Shown here: piece after piece, positions 44,912 through 55,220 of the stretch
Position numbering within the stretch: the first letter of the stretch is position 1
Layout of the letters: each line of letters opens with the position of its first letter
Source: Hyphomonadaceae bacterium
Lineage (GTDB): Bacteria > Pseudomonadota > Alphaproteobacteria > Caulobacterales > Aquidulcibacteraceae
DNA length: 58,689 nt
Assembly: GCA_016791445.1 (NCBI GenBank)
Contig: JAEUMP010000021.1
Coordinates: forward strand, 1-58,689
Direction of reading: 5' to 3'
The notes under the pieces: model-generated
What the model saw: the letters and a program-made list of their open reading frames with translations, nothing else
Databases searched by the model: none
Told to the model about the DNA's origin: nothing
Program-made: the position numbers and the translations under genes

Positions 44912-45955
44912 ATGGCCGCCGCACGCGCTTCCGCGAAAGACCAGAACGCGATCATGCGGGTCGAGGACCTGACCGGTCCGCAGAAGGCCGCGATCATCAT
45001 CCTCTCCCTCGGCGTTGAATCGGAAGCGGTTCTCAAGCTCTTCGAGGAAGATGAGCTCAAGGAAGTCTCGCAGGCGATGTCGAATCTCGGCGTCGTGGAC
45101 TCCAGCGTCGTCGAGACGCTCATCATCGAATTCGTGCAGCAATTGTCCACGTCCGGTCGCGTGGTCGGCTCGCACGCCGCAACAGAGCGCCTCCTCGCCA
45201 CCATCCTGCCGCGCGAGAAGGTCGATGCGCTGATGGAAGACATCCGCGGCCCCGCCGGCCGCACGATGTGGGACAAGCTCGGCAACGTGAACGAGCAGGT
45301 GCTCGCGAACTATCTGAAGAACGAATACCCGCAGACGGTGGCGGTGGTGCTCTCCAAGGTGAAGCCGGATCACGCCGCGCGCGTGCTGACCGCCCTGCCC
45401 GACGACTTCGCCATCGAGTGCGTGCACCGCATGCTGCGCATGGAGCCTGTGCAACGCGAAATCCTCGACAAGATCGAAGGCACGCTGCGCACGGAGTTCA
45501 TGTCCAATCTCGCGCGCACGCCCAAGCGCGACAGCCACGAACTGATGGCGGAAATCTTCAACACGTTCGACCGCCAGACGGAGGCCCGCTTCATCTCCGC
45601 ACTCGAAGAGCGCTCCCGCGAGGCGGCGGAACGCATCCGCGCGCTCATGTTCGTGTTCGAGGATCTCAAGAAGCTCGACGCAGGCGGCGTGCAGACGCTC
45701 ATGCGCGTCGCCGACAAGGCCGATCTCGCGCTCGCGCTCAAGGGCGCTTCCGACGAACTGCGCAATCTCTTCCTGTCCAACATGTCCGAACGCGCCAGCA
45801 AGATCCTGAAGGACGACATGGCGGCGATGGGCCCGGTGCGCCTGAAGGACGTCGAGGGGGCGCAATCGCGCATGGTCCTCGCCGCGAAGGATCTCGCCGA
45901 GCGCGGTGAAATCATGCTTGCCGGCGGCGGCGGCGAAGAGGAGCTCATCTATTGA
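44912..45955 (+). CDS. fliG: Flagellar motor switch protein FliG
   Basis: FliG carries torque from the stator to the rotor. The 347-residue protein begins the conserved part at [37 protein letters not shown]. It has the middle-domain motif [21 protein letters not shown], where EYPQ stands for the common EHPQ. The C-terminal torque helix with alternating charges is [46 protein letters not shown]. It starts 4 bases after fliF and overlaps the next start (TTGA). Confidence 0.97.
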   Translation: MAAARASAKDQNAIMRVEDLTGPQKAAIIILSLGVESEAVLKLFEEDELKEVSQAMSNLGVVDSSVVETLIIEFVQQLSTSGRVVGSHAATERLLATILPREKVDALMEDIRGPAGRTMWDKLGNVNEQVLANYLKNEYPQTVAVVLSKVKPDHAARVLTALPDDFAIECVHRMLRMEPVQREILDKIEGTLRTEFMSNLARTPKRDSHELMAEIFNTFDRQTEARFISALEERSREAAERIRALMFVFEDLKKLDAGGVQTLMRVADKADLALALKGASDELRNLFLSNMSERASKILKDDMAAMGPVRLKDVEGAQSRMVLAAKDLAERGEIMLAGGGGEEELIY

Positions 45956-46581
45956 GCCAGTCTTCCCCCACCGCGCTCGCCACCCGGCGCTATGCCTTTG
46001 AGACGGTGTTCGACACCGACGGCGCGATCCTGTCCGAAGGCGCGGCCGCGCCGATGTACTCCGCCGACGATCTCGCGCGTGAACGCGCCGCCGGCTTCGA
46101 CGAAGGCGTCCGCAGCGAGACCGCGCGCGCCGAAGCCGAAGCCGCCGCAGCACTGACATCGCTCGCGCAGTCCGCCGCGCGTCTCGCCGAGCGCAGCATC
46201 GAAGACCGCCGCGCCGCCATGCACGATGCGTCCCGCCTCGCCATGGCGGCGGCGCGCAAGGTCGCCGACATCGCGCTGGCCGCCCATGGCGAAGAACGGA
46301 TTCTCGCCGCGCTCGACGCAGCCTTCGAGAGCTTCATCCAGACGCCGCGTCTCGTCGTGCGACTGGCGCCCGGCGCCGAAGGCGTGCGTGCGCGTCTCGA
46401 AGCGGCGGCGCAGGACCACGGCTTTGCGGGCGCGCTCGTCGTGCGCCCTGAACCCGGTCACGGCCCAGGCGACGTCACGCTCGACTGGGGCGACGGCGCG
46501 CTGACGCTGTCGGCAGCAGAAGCCTTCACCCGCATCGAATCCATCATTGCCGACAAACTGTCGCTGGAGCAGACGTCATGA
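45952..46581 (+). CDS. fliH: Flagellar export regulator FliH (FlbE)
   Basis: FliH regulates the FliI export ATPase and tethers it to the C-ring. The 209-residue protein uses a TTG start at 45952, overlapping the fliG stop; no in-frame ATG or GTG exists near it. The N-terminal half is Ala/Arg/Glu-rich and coiled-coil-like ([28 protein letters not shown]). The C-terminal domain has [26 protein letters not shown], the DxxLDWxxG-type end typical of FliH. In Caulobacter the gene at this position was named flbE. Its stop overlaps the fliN start by 4 bases. Confidence 0.85.
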   Translation: MSQSSPTALATRRYAFETVFDTDGAILSEGAAAPMYSADDLARERAAGFDEGVRSETARAEAEAAAALTSLAQSAARLAERSIEDRRAAMHDASRLAMAAARKVADIALAAHGEERILAALDAAFESFIQTPRLVVRLAPGAEGVRARLEAAAQDHGFAGALVVRPEPGHGPGDVTLDWGDGALTLSAAEAFTRIESIIADKLSLEQTS

Positions 46582-46907
46582 GCACAGACACCGCGCTCGA
46601 TCTCGAAACGCTCGAACAGAGCGCTCGCGCAGAAGCGGACGACGGCAGCGAGCATTCGGCGGCCGAACTCGCCCCCGTCTTCGATGTGCCGGTGAAGATC
46701 CAGGCCGTGCTCGGCAAGTCGATGGTGGATGTCTCCACCCTGCTCAAGCTCAACCGCGGCTCGGTGCTCGAACTCGACCGCAAGGTCGGCGAGGCGATCG
46801 ACATCTACGTCAACAACCGCCTCGTTGCGCGCGGCGAAGTCGTGCTCGTAGAGGATCGACTTGGCGTGACAATGACCGAGATCATCAAGGACGGCGAGCG
46901 GTCGTGA
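46578..46907 (+). CDS. fliN: Flagellar motor switch protein FliN
   Basis: FliN builds the lower C-ring and helps receive export substrates. The 109-residue protein has the complete SpoA domain: VFDVPVKIQAVLGKSMVDVSTLLKLNRGSVLELDRKVGEAIDIYVNNRLVARGEVVLVEDRLGVTMTEII. Only a short acidic N-terminus precedes it, as in short FliN proteins. Translationally coupled to fliH by ATGA-type overlap and 13 bases ahead of flbD. Confidence 0.95.
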   Translation: MSTDTALDLETLEQSARAEADDGSEHSAAELAPVFDVPVKIQAVLGKSMVDVSTLLKLNRGSVLELDRKVGEAIDIYVNNRLVARGEVVLVEDRLGVTMTEIIKDGERS

Positions 46908-46920
46908 CGGAGCAGAAGTG

Positions 46921-48273
<1,353 letters not shown>

Positions 48274-48317
48274 CGATCTTTGAAGTGCGCCGTCCCCCTC
48301 CGTACGAGTAACCCATC

Positions 48318-50414
48318 ATGACCGACGCCGCGCAACCGCAACGCCCCGCCATCGACATCAACGCGATCCTGAAAAACACGATGCGCGGGGAGATCTACCT
48401 CGGCGTCGGCGTTCTGCTGATCCTCGCCATCCTGCTGGTGCCGCTGCCTGCGTGGCTTCTGGACTTTCTGCTGGCGATATCGATCACCTCTTCGGTGCTG
48501 GTGCTGATGACGGCGCTTCTCATCAAGAAGCCGCTCGAATTCACCGCGTTCCCGACAGTCCTGCTGCTCACGACGCTCTTCCGTCTGGCGCTCAATGTCG
48601 CGGGGACGCGCCTCATTCTCAGTCATGGCCATGACGGCCCCGACGCCGCCGGACAGGTGATCAACGCCTTCGGCGAATTCGTCATGCAGGGCAATTTCAT
48701 CATCGGGGTGATCGTCTTCATCATCCTGGTCATCGTGAACTTCGTCGTCATCACGCGTGGTTCGACGCGCATCGCGGAAGTCGCGGCGCGCTTCACCCTC
48801 GATTCCATGCCCGGCAAGCAGATGGCGGTCGACGCCGATCTGTCCTCCGGCCTCATCGACGAAGCGACCGCCAAACAGCGACGCAAGGACCTTGAAGCAG
48901 AGTCCGGCTTCTTCGGGGCCATGGACGGCGCCTCCAAATTCGTGCGCGGCGACGCGATCGCCGCACTTCTGATCACCGCCATCAACATCATCGGCGGCAT
49001 CATCATCGGCATGGTGAGCCACCAGCTGCCATTCGATCAGGCGGCCGACCACTATACGCGCCTCACCGTCGGCGAAGGCCTCGTCGCGCAGGTGCCGTCG
49101 CTGATCATCTCGGTGGCCGCGGGCCTGCTCGTGGCGAAGGCCGGCGTCGAAGGCGCGGCCGACAAGGCGCTCGCCAAGCAGCTTGCGTCGTATCCGCCGG
49201 CGCTCGGCATGGTCAGCGCGTGCGCGTTCATCGCCGGTATCCTGCCCGGCATGCCGATCGTGCCGTTCTTTGCGTTGTCGGCGGCGTCGGGCATTCTTGC
49301 CTGGCGATTGCGCGGCGCGACACTCAAGAAGGCCGCAGACGAAGCCGCCGCCGCCGCGCCCACCGAAACGGCGCCGCAGGAAGAAACGCCCGCGCAGTCG
49401 CTCGCCATGGACGATGTGCGCATCGAACTCGGCTTCGGCCTTCTGTCGCTGCTCAACGAAGTGCAGGGCCGACGCCTCACCGACCAGATCCGCGCGCTGC
49501 GCAAATCACTGGCTCAGGAACTCGGTTTCGTCACGCCGCAGGTGCGCATTCTCGACAACGTGCAGATCGCGCCGGACGAATACGTCATCCGCGTGCGTGA
49601 GATGGAAGCGGGCAAGGGCAAGCTGAAGCTCGGCGCGCTGCTGGCGATGGATCCTTCCGGCGCAGGCGTGCAGATTCCGGGCGAGCCGGTGAAGGAGCCC
49701 GCCTTCGGCCTCGACGCCACCTGGATCGAGGAAGCGGCGCGCGAGGACGCGGCGTTCCGCGGCTACACCGTCGTCGATCCCGCCACCGTTCTCGCGACGC
49801 ATCTCACCGAGATCGTGAAGGAATACATGGGCGAACTCCTCACCTTCTCCGAGGTGAAGAAGCTCATCAAGGAACTGCCGAAGGACACGCAATCCCTGCT
49901 CGACGACGTCGCGCCCAGCCACATCTCCTGGTCCGGCATCCAGCGCGTGCTGCAGAACCTGCTGCGCGAGCGCGTCTCGATCCGCGATCTCGGCGCCATC
50001 GTCGAAGCGATCGCGGAGGCGGCGCCCGCCACGCACGACCTTGTGCAGATCACCGAGCATGTGCGCACGCGGCTCGCGCGCCAGATCTCGTTCCAGAACC
50101 AGACGCCGGCGGGCGTCCTTCCCATCGTCACGCTCTCGCCCGTGTGGGAGCAGACATTTGCGGAGGCTCTCGTCGGCGAACGCAACGAGCGCCAGCTTTC
50201 GCTGCCGCCATCGAAACTGCACCAGTTCGTCGCCGACGTGCGCGCGGCGTTCGAGCGCGCCGCGCGCGAAGGCGAGACGCCGGTGCTGCTCACGAGCCCC
50301 GTGATCCGGCCCTATGTGCGTTCGCTCGTCGAGCGCTTCCGCGCGACGACAGCCGTCATGTCACAGAGCGAAGTGCATCCGAAGGCGCGCCTGAAGAGCT
50401 GCGGGCAGGTCTAG
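48318..50414 (+). CDS. flhA: Flagellar export gate protein FlhA
   Basis: FlhA is the large export-gate subunit whose cytoplasmic ring receives substrates. The 698-residue protein has eight predicted transmembrane helices in its first 330 residues. The FHIPEP-family signature is RLALNVAGTRLIL, and GSTRIAEVAARFTLDSMPGKQMAVDADLSSGLIDEATAKQRR is the conserved loop. The cytoplasmic domain follows an acidic linker around residue 345 (AAAPTETAPQEETP). It starts 44 bases after flbD, so it may be partly cotranscribed. Its stop overlaps the end of a small convergent gene. Confidence 0.97.
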   Translation: MTDAAQPQRPAIDINAILKNTMRGEIYLGVGVLLILAILLVPLPAWLLDFLLAISITSSVLVLMTALLIKKPLEFTAFPTVLLLTTLFRLALNVAGTRLILSHGHDGPDAAGQVINAFGEFVMQGNFIIGVIVFIILVIVNFVVITRGSTRIAEVAARFTLDSMPGKQMAVDADLSSGLIDEATAKQRRKDLEAESGFFGAMDGASKFVRGDAIAALLITAINIIGGIIIGMVSHQLPFDQAADHYTRLTVGEGLVAQVPSLIISVAAGLLVAKAGVEGAADKALAKQLASYPPALGMVSACAFIAGILPGMPIVPFFALSAASGILAWRLRGATLKKAADEAAAAAPTETAPQEETPAQSLAMDDVRIELGFGLLSLLNEVQGRRLTDQIRALRKSLAQELGFVTPQVRILDNVQIAPDEYVIRVREMEAGKGKLKLGALLAMDPSGAGVQIPGEPVKEPAFGLDATWIEEAAREDAAFRGYTVVDPATVLATHLTEIVKEYMGELLTFSEVKKLIKELPKDTQSLLDDVAPSHISWSGIQRVLQNLLRERVSIRDLGAIVEAIAEAAPATHDLVQITEHVRTRLARQISFQNQTPAGVLPIVTLSPVWEQTFAEALVGERNERQLSLPPSKLHQFVADVRAAFERAAREGETPVLLTSPVIRPYVRSLVERFRATTAVMSQSEVHPKARLKSCGQV

Positions 50415-50605
50415 CCGCGCTCTCTCAGAGAGAACTGACGCAGGCGGCGCTCATCGACGGGCGTCTTCGTCATGGCGTCCAGCACATAGACATTGAGCAC
50501 GCCGCGCTTGCGGTAGCCGGCGATCAATTCGAGCGCCTGGGTGGCGGTGGCGGCGGGATCCGATCTCACCTGTGGCTCCACGCCGGCATGAACGACAAAC
50601 GACAT
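50411..50605 (-). CDS. Small uncharacterised protein convergent with flhA
   Basis: The 64-residue frame begins at ATG 50605 with GGAGAG about 4 bases upstream, and its stop lies inside the flhA stop. It reads MSFVVHAGVEPQVRSDPA, then ATQALELIAGYRKRGVLNVYVLDAMTKTPVDERRL, then a short basic tail. Codon use matches its neighbours. The longer frame to 50953 is antisense to the sorbosone dehydrogenase gene and is not credible. I do not recognise it as a known family. Confidence 0.6.
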   Translation of the reverse strand: MSFVVHAGVEPQVRSDPAATATQALELIAGYRKRGVLNVYVLDAMTKTPVDERRLRQFSLRERG

Positions 50606-50726
50606 CGCGCTCTCCGATTCGCCCCGCTCCAGTCGTAGAAAGAACGCGCGGGGATCGACAAGGGCTTTTCGCGGCCGAAACCGCGCCTTAGGTTCTCCGC
50701 CGGATGAAAAAGAGGAAAGCTCCCTG

Positions 50727-52046
50727 ATGCGCGCCGCCGTCTCCGCCCGACGCCTTGCCGTGATGGCAATGTTCGCCGCCCTCGTCAGCGTGGCGGCGTG
50801 CACGAAGGAAACACCCGACGACACCGGGACCTTCGGCCCCAATCCCACGATCGGCGAACCGACCGCTGGCGGCGTCCCGACGCTCAACAACGCCAAGGCG
50901 GTCGGCTGGCCGGCAGGCGCTGCGCCGACGCCGGCGGCGGGTCTCACGGTCACGCGCTACGCCGAGGGCCTCGCGCATCCGCGCTGGCTCTATCTCCTGC
51001 CGAACGGGGACGTGTTGCTCGCGGAAGCATCGAGCAAGCCGTCGACGGTCAACTCGCCCCAGGCGCTGATCGCCAACAACATGATGCGCTCCGGCGGCGC
51101 CTTCTCCGAGAACGCCAACCACATCACGCTCCTACGCGACAGCGACGGCGACGGCGATGTGGACGTGAAGACGCAATATATCGGCGGCCTCAACCAGCCC
51201 CAGGGCATGGCGCTGGTCGGCGACAGTCTCTACGTCGCCAACACCGATGCGCTGCTGCGCTTTCCGTATGTGGCGGGCGCCGAGTCCATCACCGCGCCGG
51301 GAGAGAAGATCCTCGATCTCCCCTATCGCGCGGAAGGCAACGGCCACTGGACGCGCACGCTGCTCGCAAGCGCCGACGGCGCGAAGCTCTACATAGCCGT
51401 CGGCTCGGTCAGCAATATCGGCGACTACGGCATGGACGCCGAAAAGGATCGCGCCGCGATCTGGGAAGTCGATCTCGCGACGAAACAGAAGCGCATCTTC
51501 GCCTCGGGCCTGCGCAATCCGGTCGGCATCGCCTGGGAGCCCGCGAGCAACACGCTGTGGACGGCGGTGAACGAGCGCGACCTCCTCGGCGACGATCTCA
51601 CGCCCGACTACATGACGAGCGTGAAGGACGGCGCCTTCTATGGCTGGCCCTATTCGTACTGGGGCAAGATCGTCGATACGCGGGTGAAGCCGCAGGACCC
51701 CGCCCTCGTCGCGACTGCGCTTACGCCGGACTACGCGCTCGGCGCACACACGGCGTCGCTTGGTCTCCATTTCCACGCCGGGCCCGCGCTCGGCGCCTTC
51801 AGCAACGGCGCCTATATCGGGCAGCACGGATCATGGAACCGCACGCAACACGCGGGCTACAAGGTGATCTTCGTGCCGTTCGCCGACGGGCGGCCGAACG
51901 GTCTGCCGCAGGACGTGCTGACGGGATTCCTGAACGCGAAGAACGAGGCGCAAGGGCGTCCCGTCGGCGTCGCGCAGGACCGCACGGGCGCGCTGCTCGT
52001 CGCCGACGATGTCGGCAAGATCGTCTGGCGCGTCGCGGCGCAATAA
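50727..52046 (+). CDS. Sorbosone dehydrogenase-like beta-propeller lipoprotein
   Basis: This 439-residue protein belongs to the six-bladed beta-propeller group of soluble glucose/sorbosone dehydrogenases, which use PQQ. The lipoprotein signal ends ...ALVSVAAC with Cys25. Blade motifs are LAHPRWLYLLPNGDVLLAEA, LRNPVGIAWEPASNTLWTAVNERDLLGDDL and GAHTASLGLHFHAGPAL, and the last blade is GRPVGVAQDRTGALLVADDVGKIVWRV. The conserved His-rich GLHFH segment supports a cofactor-binding role. No PQQ synthesis genes are near, so activity and substrate are unproven. Expected in the periplasm. Confidence 0.85.
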   Translation: MRAAVSARRLAVMAMFAALVSVAACTKETPDDTGTFGPNPTIGEPTAGGVPTLNNAKAVGWPAGAAPTPAAGLTVTRYAEGLAHPRWLYLLPNGDVLLAEASSKPSTVNSPQALIANNMMRSGGAFSENANHITLLRDSDGDGDVDVKTQYIGGLNQPQGMALVGDSLYVANTDALLRFPYVAGAESITAPGEKILDLPYRAEGNGHWTRTLLASADGAKLYIAVGSVSNIGDYGMDAEKDRAAIWEVDLATKQKRIFASGLRNPVGIAWEPASNTLWTAVNERDLLGDDLTPDYMTSVKDGAFYGWPYSYWGKIVDTRVKPQDPALVATALTPDYALGAHTASLGLHFHAGPALGAFSNGAYIGQHGSWNRTQHAGYKVIFVPFADGRPNGLPQDVLTGFLNAKNEAQGRPVGVAQDRTGALLVADDVGKIVWRVAAQ

Positions 52047-52057
52047 TCGGCTTGTTT

Positions 52058-52208
52058 CCTTCTCCCCCGTGCGGGGGAGAAGGTGTCGACGAAGTCGACG
52101 GATGAGGGGGTGAGCTGCAGGATGTATTTCGGCGTCGGGGACAATCTCCGGGACGCCCCCTCATCCGACCGCTTCGCGGCCACCTTCTCCCCCTCGCGGG
52201 GGAGAAGG
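52058..52208. repeat. Two-hairpin intergenic repeat, CCTTCTCCCCC type
   Basis: Hairpins at 52058-52083 and 52183-52208 share the arms CCTTCTCCCCC/GGGGGAGAAGG. Between them, CGGATGAGGGGG is complementary to CCCCCTCATCCG, so the 151-base unit is a large inverted repeat. Another copy begins at 58549 and runs off the window end. It lies between the sorbosone-type gene and cinA. Confidence 0.75.
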
Positions 52209-52238
52209 GTTGTTGCGAAATTCGCGGTTCAGATTGAA

Positions 52239-52712
52239 ATGTCTCGCATGAACGAACTTCTCCCCATCGCCGCGGAAGCAGGCGCGATCCTGAAGGAACG
52301 CAACGAGACGGTCGCGGTGGCGGAGTCCTCCGCGGGCGGTCTCATCTCCGCGGCGCTCCTCGCCGTGCCGGGCGCGAGCGCCTACTATCTCGGCGGCGGC
52401 GTGTTCTACACGGCGGCGTCGCGGATGCAGCTCCTGTCGATGCCGCGCGAGCAGATCATCCGTTCGAGCGAACAGAGCGCGCATTTCCTCGCCACCGCCG
52501 CGCAGCAGCAGCTCGGAGCCACATGGGGCATCGGCGAAACCGGCGCCGCGGGACCGACAGGTCCGTACGGCCGCCTCTTCCTCGCCATCGTCGGTCCGCG
52601 CGACGTCACCGTGCACAGCGAGACGGGCATCGAGGACCGCGTGACGAACATGCGCCTCTTCGCGAAGGAGGCGCTCGAACTCTTCCTCACCGCGCTGAAG
52701 GACCGCGACTGA
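52239..52712 (+). CDS. CinA-family nicotinamide-nucleotide amidohydrolase
   Basis: This 157-residue protein is the CinA C-terminal domain alone, like PncC, which deamidates nicotinamide mononucleotide in NAD salvage. Family motifs are VAVAESSAGGLISAALLAVPGASAYYLGGGVFYT and WGIGETGAAGPTGPYG, where the conserved Ser and the Gly-rich loop form the active site. The start is ATG 52239 or 52248; a longer frame runs back through the repeat and is discarded. No molybdopterin-type N-terminal domain is present. AMP-related variants in this family exist, so the substrate is probable, not proven. Confidence 0.88.
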   Translation: MSRMNELLPIAAEAGAILKERNETVAVAESSAGGLISAALLAVPGASAYYLGGGVFYTAASRMQLLSMPREQIIRSSEQSAHFLATAAQQQLGATWGIGETGAAGPTGPYGRLFLAIVGPRDVTVHSETGIEDRVTNMRLFAKEALELFLTALKDRD

Positions 52713-52731
52713 AGCGCGTCGTCGCGCGCGG

Positions 52732-53751
52732 TCAGTGCAATACCTGCAACGGGTCCCACGCCGGCAGCGGCTGCAGAGTTGTGGGGAAGGCGAAGCGGAA
52801 TTGCTCGCGCGCGCCGCTGCGCCCCAGCACGAGTTTGCCGCCCAGCTGCGTGGCGAGCGCGCCGATGAGACCGTTCGCCTCGGGAGACGGCGCCGCAGAC
52901 GGGAGGACGCGATCCTCCGCTATGACGAGAACGCCATCATCGCCTTCGCTCGAGAGCACGATGCGCAAATGTCCCGGCGCCGGTTCGCGCGCGCGCGCAT
53001 TCACACACTCAAGAAGCATCAACGCCAGCGAGACCGCGTGCTCGGGCAGAAGAACGAGTTCTCCCTCCACCGAAATGACCAGCGGCGGACGACCGTGCGC
53101 CTCCAGCGCGGAGTCGGCGAGCCGTTCCGCGAACGCCGCAAAATCGACCAGCCCCTCCTCGCCCGCGCCCGTCGACCTGTTCAGGCGCGAAATCATCATC
53201 GTGCGGGACGCCGCGTTCATCAGCACGCGCGCGTAGTCGGGCGCGGTTTCGTCGCGTGCGCGTATCTGAAGCACGGCCGATAGAAGCTGGAGATGGCTCG
53301 ACACACGCTCCGCGAATTCGCGAAAGAGATCGGCCTGCGATCTCGCCTGCGCCGTCGCGGCGCTCGCGCCCGCCTCGAGCGCCGCCAGCCGTGCGCGCAC
53401 GCGCGACGCCATCCACGCCGCAATGACCGCCGAAACGACAAACAGGGCCAGTCGCAGATTGGTCTGGGCATCGGCCTTGAACCCGAACCCTGCACGGCTG
53501 AATACGAGGTAGGAGGTGACCCCGGCCACGAGGATCGCGAGCACGGCCGGGCCGAATCCCAACGCGTAGGCGACGACGACGACCACCGGCACATAGAGGA
53601 AATAGTAGGCGCCCGGCCCGAGCACGGGATCGAACAGCCCCCGTACCGACAACATGACGAGCGCGACGCCCGCCGCAACAGCGTACCGCGCCGGCGCACT
53701 CTGCGCGGTGGAACGGATCAGGACGTCACGAAGATTGGCGAGCCGTTTCAT
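52732..53751 (-). CDS. Membrane histidine-kinase-like protein lacking the phospho-acceptor His
   Basis: ATG 53751 gives 339 residues; the longer frame uses a weak TTG. Residues 20-120 hold four transmembrane segments in a KdpD-like DUF4118 layout (GLFDPVLGPGAYYFLYVPVVVVVAYALGFGP). A short coiled coil follows. Next is a HisKA_2-type helix, LFREFAERVSSHLQLLSAVLQIRARD, in which the EIHHRVKNNLQ motif is replaced by EFAERVSSHLQ, so Glu148 stands where the His should be. The ATPase part is also weak: the N-box is MLLECVNARARE and the end is ANGLIGALATQLGGKLVL. It is probably a pseudokinase or scaffold, not an autophosphorylating kinase. No response regulator is adjacent. Confidence 0.75.
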   Translation of the reverse strand: MKRLANLRDVLIRSTAQSAPARYAVAAGVALVMLSVRGLFDPVLGPGAYYFLYVPVVVVVAYALGFGPAVLAILVAGVTSYLVFSRAGFGFKADAQTNLRLALFVVSAVIAAWMASRVRARLAALEAGASAATAQARSQADLFREFAERVSSHLQLLSAVLQIRARDETAPDYARVLMNAASRTMMISRLNRSTGAGEEGLVDFAAFAERLADSALEAHGRPPLVISVEGELVLLPEHAVSLALMLLECVNARAREPAPGHLRIVLSSEGDDGVLVIAEDRVLPSAAPSPEANGLIGALATQLGGKLVLGRSGAREQFRFAFPTTLQPLPAWDPLQVLH

Positions 53752-53820
53752 CCTGCGGGCATATCGCAGCGCGCCGTCCGGCGCCAACGCCGCCGTCGCA
53801 AGGAACCCGCCCTTCGCGGC

Positions 53821-54237
53821 CTAGGTTTTCCGCTGGCGCTGCGGCATCGCCGCTTCGAGGTCGCGACGGAACCGGACAGGATCGGCGATCAGCGGCGAGT
53901 AGATGGATTGATCGCCGGTGCCGTGCACGCTGATGCGCCCGTAGCCGAGAATGGTGCCCCAGAAATCCTGATCGATGTTCACGGACTCGATGTTCTCGAG
54001 GCTGATGTCCTTCACGCGACGCTCAAGGAACCCCTCCTTGAGAATGATGCGCCGGTCGGTCGCCGCGATTTCCGTCGTCAGGTTGAAGATCACCTGACGC
54101 ACGAAGATGAAGATGCCGACGATCACGATTCCGAGAACCAGCAGCGCCGCCCAGGCCCGCAGCCACAGCACCCAGTGCAAGTGCGCGTTGACGCGCACCG
54201 TCTCCCCGGGCGCGAGGGCCTTGCGGACATAACTCAT
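53821..54237 (-). CDS. Membrane-anchored bacterial PH-domain protein
   Basis: The frame starts at ATG 54237 behind GGGGAGC. This 138-residue protein has a short N-terminus (MSYVRKALAPGETVRVNAHLHWV), two adjacent transmembrane helices around residues 25-50, then a bPH-type domain: TTEIAATDRRIILKEGFLERRVKDISLENIESVNIDQDFWGTILGYGRISVHGTG. The TDRRIILKxGxLxRR and GYGRISVxGTG patterns define the YdbS/YdbT-like PH group. Function in the membrane is unknown. It is downstream of the 54323 gene on the same strand, 85 bases away. Confidence 0.85.
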   Translation of the reverse strand: MSYVRKALAPGETVRVNAHLHWVLWLRAWAALLVLGIVIVGIFIFVRQVIFNLTTEIAATDRRIILKEGFLERRVKDISLENIESVNIDQDFWGTILGYGRISVHGTGDQSIYSPLIADPVRFRRDLEAAMPQRQRKT

Positions 54238-54322
54238 GACGCTCCCCGTGCGCGCCGATTCCGGCGCCTCCCGGGTACGATAGCGCGCCGCGCGCCGCTG
54301 CGCCAACGCGGCAGGCGTTCGC

Positions 54323-55081
54323 CTACCGCACGAACCAGTCCAGCGCGCGCACCGCCACGATGACGGCGAACGCCACAAGGATGATGATGCGCCAGATGCC
54401 CGCGTTCTTGTCGGCTTTCGCCAGCGCCTCGGTCGCCACGGGCGCGGCGAGGCTGGCGGCGCCCCACGGCGTCGGCGCAACGCCCTTGCGCGCGCCTTCC
54501 ACCACGCCCAGATCCTCGATCTGCATCCCGGTCGCGCGCTGCAGCGCCTCTACCGCAGTCAGCGCCACGCGCCCCGTGGCGCCGACCATGCCGTTGTAGC
54601 TGTTCTCGACCGCACCGCCATATTCGATCCATTGCCCGTTCGCCTTGATCGCGAACTGACGCATCCGCTGGATCTGACCCATGCCGTGGATGAGTTCGAT
54701 GCGGGTCGCGAGGCGCTCGATCTGCTCCAGCGGGATCGTGAAGGTGTAGGCCGGCTGCGCAGGCTCCTTGCGACGCGCAGGCAGGCGGAACGACGCCAGT
54801 CCCTGCCCGACCGCGATGCGCAGGCGGAACATCGCGTCGATGGTCGGCCACAGATAGTAGAGCAGCGCGAGTTGCACGCCGGCGATGAAAACAAGGAACG
54901 CCGCCAGCCCCGGCCCGCCGCCGCCGCCCGCCAGCGCACTCGCCGCCGTCGCCAGCACGAAAAGCGCCGTGCCGCCGAACAGCAGGATCAGGAATACAGC
55001 CATGGCCTTGCCGAACAGGCCCGGTTCGCACACTTGCGTCGGTCCCTGCCCCGAAGCGCCCTGCGCCGCCATCGTCTCCAT
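54323..55081 (-). CDS. Hypothetical membrane protein
   Basis: This 252-residue protein has a non-hydrophobic N-terminus (METMAAQGASGQGP), two transmembrane helices (about residues 26-50 and 58-80) and a C-terminal helix (about 228-249). The middle cytoplasmic or periplasmic part has an interesting pattern, RIELIHGMGQIQRMRQFAIKANGQWIEYGGAVENSYNGMVGATGRVALTAVEALQRATG. The ribosome binding site is GAGGGAGCGAG. I do not recognise the family. It may form an operon with the PH-domain gene downstream. Confidence 0.7.
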   Translation of the reverse strand: METMAAQGASGQGPTQVCEPGLFGKAMAVFLILLFGGTALFVLATAASALAGGGGGPGLAAFLVFIAGVQLALLYYLWPTIDAMFRLRIAVGQGLASFRLPARRKEPAQPAYTFTIPLEQIERLATRIELIHGMGQIQRMRQFAIKANGQWIEYGGAVENSYNGMVGATGRVALTAVEALQRATGMQIEDLGVVEGARKGVAPTPWGAASLAAPVATEALAKADKNAGIWRIIILVAFAVIVAVRALDWFVR

Positions 55082-55220
55082 CTCGCTCCCTCCGCCATTC
55101 GCGCGCGTCGCGACGTCGTGCTCCCGAAGGCGTGCGCGCGCCGGAAACCGGTTCAGGTGACCCTCTTTTCTGCGCGCCTGCGCCTCCCTGTCAGATGGTC
55201 AAACCAGCGGAGGGCGGCCC

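Noticed and set aside
44156-46159. 667-codon frame antisense to fliF/fliG/fliH
   Set aside because: It crosses three overlapping flagellar genes, which are certain.
50411-50953. 180-codon minus-strand frame over the sorbosone dehydrogenase start
   Set aside because: Only its last 64 residues lie outside the plus-strand gene and have a ribosome binding site; the upstream part is a shadow.
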